Origin: Elusimicrobiota bacterium
GTDB taxonomy: Bacteria > Elusimicrobiota > Elusimicrobia > UBA1565 > UBA9628
DNA length: 64,000 nucleotides
Direction: 5' to 3'
Assembly (NCBI GenBank): GCA_027406905.1
Contig: DAHZHT010000001.1
Location: 186,001 to 250,000 of the forward strand
Part shown: in pieces, positions 58,871 through 64,000 of the stretch
Layout: each line of letters opens with the position of its first letter
How positions within the stretch are numbered: the first letter of the stretch is position 1
The notes under the pieces: generated by a model
The model's database searches: none
The model's input: only the letters and a program-made list of their open reading frames with translations
What the model was told of the DNA's origin: nothing
Made by a program: the position numbers and the translations under genes

Positions 58871-60322
58871 ATGCCTTCCCTATCTAATATTCGACGCGAA
58901 AACCTTTGGACTGCGGCTGTTCTATTAATTTCGTCAATTATTATTTTAGGAAGCGCCCCGGCTCAATACCTAGGTCGCCAGCAAGATGATTTAATGTATG
59001 CCTTGGCCGCCCAATCCTTGGCCTACGGACAAGGGTTTCGTCTTATCACCAGTCCCGGCTTGCCTTGGATGAATGTGGTGAGCCCGGGACTTCCGGTATT
59101 TCTTTTTCCCATCGCTTATTTTTTTCCAGGACATTTCGGGCTTTTTGAACTCTTTTGCGCTTTTATTCTTTCCCTGTGCCCATGGGCTTTTTGGCTATGG
59201 CTTAAAAAAAGAAAAGCGGCATTTCCCGCTGATATCCTTTTGGTTTTAATTTTTTCCAGCAGCCCGATTATTCTTTCTCAATCGGGCACCGTGATGTCGG
59301 AAAGCCTCTTTGTTTTGATGACGCTACTCTTTTTAATTTCCATGGAAAGTTTGTCGTCTTCGGTCCGAACCTGGGCGGGGGGATTAAGTTTAATGGCGCT
59401 GATTCAAACTCGCTTGGCCGGAGCCTTTTTAATTCCAGCCGCTTTCTCTCGTTGCCTTCGGGAGCGCAAAGGCAAGGAGTTTTTGGGGATTTTAACCTTG
59501 TCTTTGTTTCCATTAGCGATTTGGATGTATTATTCGCTGCGCTTTTCCGGGCAAATCCAAAAAGTGAAAGAGGGGCTTGATTTCTACGGCGTGGGCCTTC
59601 CCGCCGTTTTCACCGTTTTTTTGAAAAACGCGGCTTATTATTCCATGAGTTTGGGATTTTCTTTCTTGCCGATCCGGACCCCTCCGGCGGCGGGGGAAAT
59701 GGTTGGCGGCGTTTTATTTTTCGCCGTTTTGTGGGGGTTATGGATATGGATCAAAAAAGATTTATTTGATCCGGCGGCCTGGGCCTTGATTTCAACCCTG
59801 GTTTTGCATTTGTTTTGGCCCTGGCATTATGATCGCTATTTGATGATGCCCCTTCCGCTCATTTTGCTGGCGCTTCACGATGGAATCAAGCGCCTGGCTG
59901 TTTTTGTTTTGCCGGCGCTTTTATTTGCCCAGATGGTTTTTTATCTCCCGCATTTTTTGTCTTTTTCTGGGGATATCAAACAGATGGAGCTTAAAGAAAG
60001 TTACGCTTGGTTGCGCGCCCATACAAACCCCCAGGATATTTTGTCGAGCGCGATGTATGTCAGAGACGGGTTTTACTCGGCTCGTCCGAGCCTTCCCTTG
60101 GCTCTAAAGCCCTCCGCGAAATCTTTGAATCAGTTTTTTGAGAATCACCAGGTTCGCTACGTTTTGTGGGAGGGAAATTTAGACTTGGGCCTAAGCGTTC
60201 CGGGAAAGTCGCCCATTAATTCCACGCTTCAAAAAATCGATCAGGAGTTGCAAAATTCCAGGTTTTTTAAACTCGTTTATGAAAACAGAAGAGAAAATTC
60301 AGCTATTTATAAAGTCCGATAA
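58871..60322 (+). CDS. GT-C-type membrane glycosyltransferase
   Basis: A 483-residue protein with about ten hydrophobic segments. The first loop has GRQQDDLMYALAAQSLAYG, the acidic motif expected of GT-C (PMT/ArnT-like) enzymes, and a soluble tail follows from about residue 370. The ATG at 58871 is chosen because the upstream extension to 58784 would read through a terminator and repeat. There is no good ribosome site. It overlaps the next gene by 44 bases. Sugar and acceptor are unknown. Confidence 0.78.
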   Translation: MPSLSNIRRENLWTAAVLLISSIIILGSAPAQYLGRQQDDLMYALAAQSLAYGQGFRLITSPGLPWMNVVSPGLPVFLFPIAYFFPGHFGLFELFCAFILSLCPWAFWLWLKKRKAAFPADILLVLIFSSSPIILSQSGTVMSESLFVLMTLLFLISMESLSSSVRTWAGGLSLMALIQTRLAGAFLIPAAFSRCLRERKGKEFLGILTLSLFPLAIWMYYSLRFSGQIQKVKEGLDFYGVGLPAVFTVFLKNAAYYSMSLGFSFLPIRTPPAAGEMVGGVLFFAVLWGLWIWIKKDLFDPAAWALISTLVLHLFWPWHYDRYLMMPLPLILLALHDGIKRLAVFVLPALLFAQMVFYLPHFLSFSGDIKQMELKESYAWLRAHTNPQDILSSAMYVRDGFYSARPSLPLALKPSAKSLNQFFENHQVRYVLWEGNLDLGLSVPGKSPINSTLQKIDQELQNSRFFKLVYENRRENSAIYKVR

Positions 60323-61994
60323 TTTTTTCTGGGCGCTTTTACTGCTCTTGTCTTTGGCCGCTTTTCTTCCGTCCTTGGGCTCTAGGGATTTTTTCTACGA
60401 TGATCAGCCTCTGGTGGGGCACAATCCCATCCTCGAAGCGGGGTGGAATTCTTTCCCGCGTCTTTTTTCGACCGGATATTGGGAGTCGGTTAAAGGAAGT
60501 CAGGCTTCGGTTTCCGAATACAGGCCTCTTTTAATGGCTACCTTCTTTGCGGAAGAGCGCGGGTTTGGAAAAAATTTATTGGAAATGCACGCCTTGAACC
60601 TTGGTTTAAATTTTTTGGCGGGAGGGCTTCTATTTATTTTGCTCAAGCGCCGATACGGCTCTTTAGCGGCGAAAGCGGGCTCTCTTTTGTTTGTCGTGAT
60701 GACGGTTCACCTGGAAAGCGTTTTTTTATTGGTCGGCCGCTCGGAACTCTTATCGGCGGTTTTCATTTTTTCTTCCTGGATTTGTTTGGATTCCCTCGCT
60801 CAAAAAACGCGCCCTTTCTTGGGGGTTTTGTTTTACGCAATGGCGCTTTTAACCAAAGAGTCTTCCATTATGTTTTTGCCGGTTCTTTTTCTGGATGACT
60901 GGGCGTCTTCAAAAGCGGTTTCCAATTTCCGGGCCCGGAAGATGATTTACGCTTTGATGGTTTTTTCGAGTCTGGCCTATTTGGGGCTAAGGATTCTTAT
61001 TCTCAAACGCCCGTTTCACGGCGGAAACCCTTATTTTACGAATGGCCCCTTGATTAAACTCCTAACTATGAGTCTTTTCTTCTGGCGCCACTACTTTTGG
61101 CCCGGCGTTTCCGCTGTCGGGATTTGTTCTGATTTCACCAGGCCCTTGATTCCCGACGCCGCTAAGACCTCGCCACTGGCCTTAAGCGCGTGCTTTTCGC
61201 TAATTTTTTTAATCGGAATCTCGTTTTATTTTCTATTTTATCGGCGCTCGCGCTGGGCTTTTTGGGTTCTTTTCCCTTTTTGGTTTCTGCTTCCGACCAG
61301 CCATTTAATTATCCCTTTGGACACCATTGGCGCGCAGAGATTCCTTTATCTTCCTTCCGCCGCTCTCGCGGCGGGATTTGGCTTTTGCGTCGCTGAGTTG
61401 TCTGACAAGGCCTGGGCTCGGCTGCTAGCCATAGCCCTCATTTTATGGCAGGCCTCGCAATCCTTTTCTCAAAGTTTTAATTGGACCACTCCCATCGGTT
61501 TTTATTCCGCCGCGGCGCGATGCAACCCCGTTTCCGCCGCGGCTCAATATTCTCTGGGGGTTCGGTTTTTTGAAAAGGGCTTAGACGGGGAAGGCTTAAT
61601 TCATATGAAGCGCGCCATTGAGCTTAATCCCAGGTATGGAGACATCTGGTATGATTTGGCTCGGCTTAATTTCGATAAAAAAGATTTTTCTCGCGCCCGC
61701 TTTTTTTTAAATAAGGCTTTGAGCCTTAACCCCAGGGATTCCGATGCGCATATTCTATTGGGAGAAACAGATGATCTGGAAGGCCGTCAAAGACAAGCGG
61801 GCCTGGAATTTAAGAAAGCCGTTTTTCTCAATTCCAGAAATCCATTGGCTCAATATCACTGGGGCTTATGGCTTTTAAAATCGGGAAAACCTCAACAGGC
61901 GCAAGCCTATCTTAGGCGGTTCATTCAAATGGATCCGCAAAATCCGATGGCCGCTTCTCTCGCGAAATGGTTGAGGCAGGTCAAAGGGCGGTAG
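60279..61994 (+). CDS. TMTC-like membrane glycosyltransferase with TPR domain
   Basis: A 571-residue protein. About ten hydrophobic segments to near residue 410 and the loop FFYDDQPLVGHNPIL match the TMTC-like GT-C family, with EYRPLL and LVGRSELLS further on. The C-terminal 160 residues are TPRs (AAQYSLGVRFFEKG, DIWYDLARLNFDKKDF, AQYHWGLWLLKSGKP). In animals TMTCs mannosylate cadherins; bacterial members are not well known. It overlaps the previous gene. Confidence 0.82.
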   Translation: MKTEEKIQLFIKSDNFFWALLLLLSLAAFLPSLGSRDFFYDDQPLVGHNPILEAGWNSFPRLFSTGYWESVKGSQASVSEYRPLLMATFFAEERGFGKNLLEMHALNLGLNFLAGGLLFILLKRRYGSLAAKAGSLLFVVMTVHLESVFLLVGRSELLSAVFIFSSWICLDSLAQKTRPFLGVLFYAMALLTKESSIMFLPVLFLDDWASSKAVSNFRARKMIYALMVFSSLAYLGLRILILKRPFHGGNPYFTNGPLIKLLTMSLFFWRHYFWPGVSAVGICSDFTRPLIPDAAKTSPLALSACFSLIFLIGISFYFLFYRRSRWAFWVLFPFWFLLPTSHLIIPLDTIGAQRFLYLPSAALAAGFGFCVAELSDKAWARLLAIALILWQASQSFSQSFNWTTPIGFYSAAARCNPVSAAAQYSLGVRFFEKGLDGEGLIHMKRAIELNPRYGDIWYDLARLNFDKKDFSRARFFLNKALSLNPRDSDAHILLGETDDLEGRQRQAGLEFKKAVFLNSRNPLAQYHWGLWLLKSGKPQQAQAYLRRFIQMDPQNPMAASLAKWLRQVKGR

Positions 61995-62016
61995 CCGCTT
62001 TTTAGTAAAATAGCTC

Positions 62017-62649
62017 GTGCGAAACAAAGGGGTTTTAATTGTCTTTGAAGGGCCTGATAAATCCGGTAAATCGACCCAGGCCAAGCTTTTAGCCCGCGAG
62101 CTCGAAAAGCGCGGTTTGCCGGTTCTTCACACCCGTGAGCCGGGAGGAACTCCATTTGCGGAAGATATCCGGCATATTCTCCTCGATACTTCTTATAAGT
62201 TATCGCCTTTAAGCGAACTTTTTCTCTACGAGGCGGCGCGCGCCCAGCATACGCAAGAGACCCTTTTGCCCGCTCTGAAAGCCGGGAAAATCGTCATTTC
62301 CGAGCGCTATGTTTTGGCGAGTTTGGCTTATCAAGGCTACGGACGCGGGATTCCGCTTAAACGCGTCAAAGACCTCAATGCGGCGGCTTCCGGAAATCTT
62401 AAACCCCATTTGACGATTCTCATTGATGTTCCGGTCCGTTCTTTTTCTAAAAGGATGAAAGGCTCGCCCGATCGCTTGGAAAAAGAAGGAGTTGATTTTC
62501 GTCAGCGCGTGCGCCGGGGGTATCTTGAACTCTCTAAAAAAGAGAGAAATATTTTTCTCATCGATGGACGTGGCCGAATTGAGGATATTCACGCAAAGAT
62601 TATTTCCAGAATTGAGAAACTAATTGAGCCTTCCGGGCGCAAAACATGA
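62017..62649 (+). CDS. tmk: Thymidylate kinase
   Basis: Phosphorylates dTMP to dTDP. The 210-residue protein starts at GTG and has the P-loop FEGPDKSGKST (more often GxDGxGKS/T), the DR[YF]-like SERYVLASLAYQG and a lid region with few arginines. REPGGTP after the P-loop is diagnostic. It overlaps holB by four bases; tmk-holB-metG is a common order in bacteria. Confidence 0.96.
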   Translation: MRNKGVLIVFEGPDKSGKSTQAKLLARELEKRGLPVLHTREPGGTPFAEDIRHILLDTSYKLSPLSELFLYEAARAQHTQETLLPALKAGKIVISERYVLASLAYQGYGRGIPLKRVKDLNAAASGNLKPHLTILIDVPVRSFSKRMKGSPDRLEKEGVDFRQRVRRGYLELSKKERNIFLIDGRGRIEDIHAKIISRIEKLIEPSGRKT

Positions 62650-63581
62650 ATTTTAGCGAGATTAAAGGACAAGATAAGGCCATTAAGAACCTCCGCGCGA
62701 TTTTAGCGGCGGAAAAAATTCCCTCGGTTTTTCTTTTCAGCGGCCCCGACGGCGTCGGAAAAAAATTGGCCGCTCAAATTTTCGCTCAGATCGTTTTGTG
62801 TTCCCAGCGAGATAAAAATCAGTCTCCTTGCGAGGTTTGTCCTTCTTGCCTGGCCGTCCAGCGGGAAGTTCATCCGGATTTTAAGATGGTCGACTTATCT
62901 TATCAGGCCAACTTAAGAGATGAGGAATTGTCAAAACAGCGGACCCTGCGCGTCGACACTATCCGTCATTTGCGCTCGGAAATGTCCATGGAGCCGATGC
63001 TGGGAGGTTGGAAGGCGGCAGTGATTGTCGATGCGGAAAATTTGGAGATAGAATCTTCAAATGCGCTCCTTAAAATTTTAGAAGAGCCGCCCAGAAAAAC
63101 GTTTTGGATTTTGCTTAGCTCCCAAGCCCAGACGCTGCCGAAAACGATCTTGTCTCGGGCTCTTAAAATCCCGTTTGCGCCTATTCCAAAAAAATTAGTC
63201 GCCAAGGTTCTGGAGGAAAGAGGGATAAAATCGAATTCGGCTCTTGAGCTTTGCGCCGGATCTATCGGAAGGGCTTTGGAGTTTTCAAAAAGGGAAAATT
63301 GGCCCGGGGTTTTAACCGAGAGCCCTTTATCCGCCATTCAAGCCTGTGAAGCTTTGCCGCGGGATCTGCCCTCTTCCCGCCGGGAAGCGGAGCTTGTTTT
63401 TTTCTCTTTGTCGGAAAATTTAAGGCGGTTTTATCATCAGGGAAAAATTTCATTTGAGCGTTTTGAGAAAGCGGCCAGAGATATCTCTTGGCTTAAAGTT
63501 GCCGTCCGCTCAAACGCCGATCCGCGGGCTTCCGTTTTGCTAGCCTGCCTTAAAGCCCAGGAGGCGGGTTTAAAAACCTAA
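62646..63581 (+). CDS. holB: DNA polymerase III delta' subunit
   Basis: Clamp-loader subunit, 311 residues. The AAA+ domain has SGPDGVGKK as Walker A, a four-cysteine zinc module (C58 region through CEVCPSC), and VDTIRHL, EIESSNALLKILEEPP as in HolB/DnaX-type proteins. The SRC motif reads LSRAL, so the usual cysteine is changed. It lies between tmk and metG. Confidence 0.92.
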   Translation: MNFSEIKGQDKAIKNLRAILAAEKIPSVFLFSGPDGVGKKLAAQIFAQIVLCSQRDKNQSPCEVCPSCLAVQREVHPDFKMVDLSYQANLRDEELSKQRTLRVDTIRHLRSEMSMEPMLGGWKAAVIVDAENLEIESSNALLKILEEPPRKTFWILLSSQAQTLPKTILSRALKIPFAPIPKKLVAKVLEERGIKSNSALELCAGSIGRALEFSKRENWPGVLTESPLSAIQACEALPRDLPSSRREAELVFFSLSENLRRFYHQGKISFERFEKAARDISWLKVAVRSNADPRASVLLACLKAQEAGLKT

Positions 63582-63585
63582 ATTT

Positions 63586-64000
63586 ATGAAAAAAATTTAT
63601 ATTACGACCCCCATTTATTACATCAATGCCGCTCCGCATATCGGTCATGCTTATACCACAATCGCCGCCGATGTCTTGGCCCGGTTTTACCGCAGTCAAA
63701 ACCGGGAAATTCATTTTTTGACCGGAACCGACGAGCATGGTCTTAAAATAGAAGAGGCCGCTCGCGCTTTGGGGATGGAGCCTCAAAATTACGCCGATCA
63801 GATATCCGAGAAATTTCGCGAGCTTTGGAAACACCTCGATATCCGTTACGATGATTTTATTCGGACAACCGAAGAACGCCATGTTCGCTGCGTCGAGGAT
63901 GTTTTTTCCCGCCTTTTAAAATCGGGAGACGTTTACAAAGGATTTTACGAAGGGTATTACTGTCTGTCTTGCGAGACCTACTGGACCGAGAAAGAAATTC
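63586..64000 (+). CDS. metG: Methionyl-tRNA synthetase, N-terminal part (cut by window end)
   Basis: 138 codons are present from the ATG at 63586, 4 bases after holB. The product starts M-K-K-I-Y-I-T-T-P-I-Y-Y-I-N and has the class I signature HIGH in PHIGHAYT, GTDEHG, and the start of the zinc-knuckle domain (YCLSCE). It charges tRNA-Met in the cytosol. The gene runs off the right edge. Confidence 0.96.
   Translation, partial: MKKIYITTPIYYINAAPHIGHAYTTIAADVLARFYRSQNREIHFLTGTDEHGLKIEEAARALGMEPQNYADQISEKFRELWKHLDIRYDDFIRTTEERHVRCVEDVFSRLLKSGDVYKGFYEGYYCLSCETYWTEKEI

Overview
The window looks like chromosome from an uncultured, diderm (Gram-negative) bacterium. The evidence is abundant lipoprotein signal peptides, an outer-membrane beta-barrel of the PorV type, a secretin, TatAC, a MltB-type transglycosylase and OmpA-like domains. 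The gene mix (type IV pilus cluster with several cysteine-rich pilins, large TPR/glycosyltransferase membrane proteins, ruvA-ruvB-spoIID, queA-tgt, tmk-holB-metG) reminds me of Elusimicrobiota or a related candidate phylum; this placement is inference, and no rRNA is present to test it. Most of the sequence is densely coding, with many 1-4 base stop/start overlaps.

Layout. 1-3.2 kb: trehalose-phosphatase, a small secreted protein, rhodanese, formamidopyrimidine-DNA glycosylase and a membrane-anchored CBM48 protein. 3.3-5.8 kb: two large Gly/Ala/Ser-rich membrane proteins of unknown function behind a promoter that predicts a leaderless mRNA. 5.8-17.4 kb: the most interesting region. A structured leader with motifs of the c-di-GMP-I (GEMM) riboswitch precedes a cluster for a PorV-like barrel with TPRs, a fusion of a minimal FliF to FliG, a Pro-rich/coiled-coil protein of 887 residues, FlbD, MotA and MotB with its channel aspartate. 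It continues without a break into a caspase-like (C14) lipoprotein, a 52-residue lipoprotein and a DUF4384-like lipoprotein. No flagellar export, rod, hook or filament gene is present here, so this is a candidate flagellum-derived rotary motor with a different, envelope-spanning use.

17.4-26.3 kb: endonuclease V-like repair enzyme, MFS transporter, UDP-glucuronate decarboxylase-like epimerase, an IS30 remnant, isochorismatase-family hydrolase, a GT-C membrane protein, MltB and an O-antigen-ligase-like TPR protein. 26.4-38.4 kb: type IV pilus/type II secretion-type cluster (OmpA/FlgD-Ig protein, fused PilM-PilN, PilO, PilP, PilQ, PilB, PilC, four pilin-like proteins). 38.4-42.8 kb: hopanoid side-chain genes hpnK, hpnL, hpnI, hpnJ. 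42.8-48.2 kb: DUF6580-like protein, TatC, nucleotidyltransferase, TatA, a diheme cytochrome c, RuvA, RuvB and SpoIID. 48.3-57.3 kb: a signalling operon (pseudo-receiver regulator, CheY-like protein, histidine kinase, receiver-kinase hybrid) coupled to a second caspase-like lipoprotein with ankyrin repeats, then queA-tgt. 57.3-58.7 kb: decayed DNA, a HigBA-type toxin-antitoxin pair and tRNA-Ser(GGA). 58.8-64 kb: two GT-C-type membrane proteins, tmk, holB and the start of metG.

How it fits together: envelope machines dominate. The motor, pilus and signalling operons are each linked to surface or periplasmic proteins, and both caspase-like lipoproteins sit inside such operons. The c-di-GMP-like leader, the MotAB stator and the FliF-FliG rotor suggest regulated motility or energised transport across the envelope.
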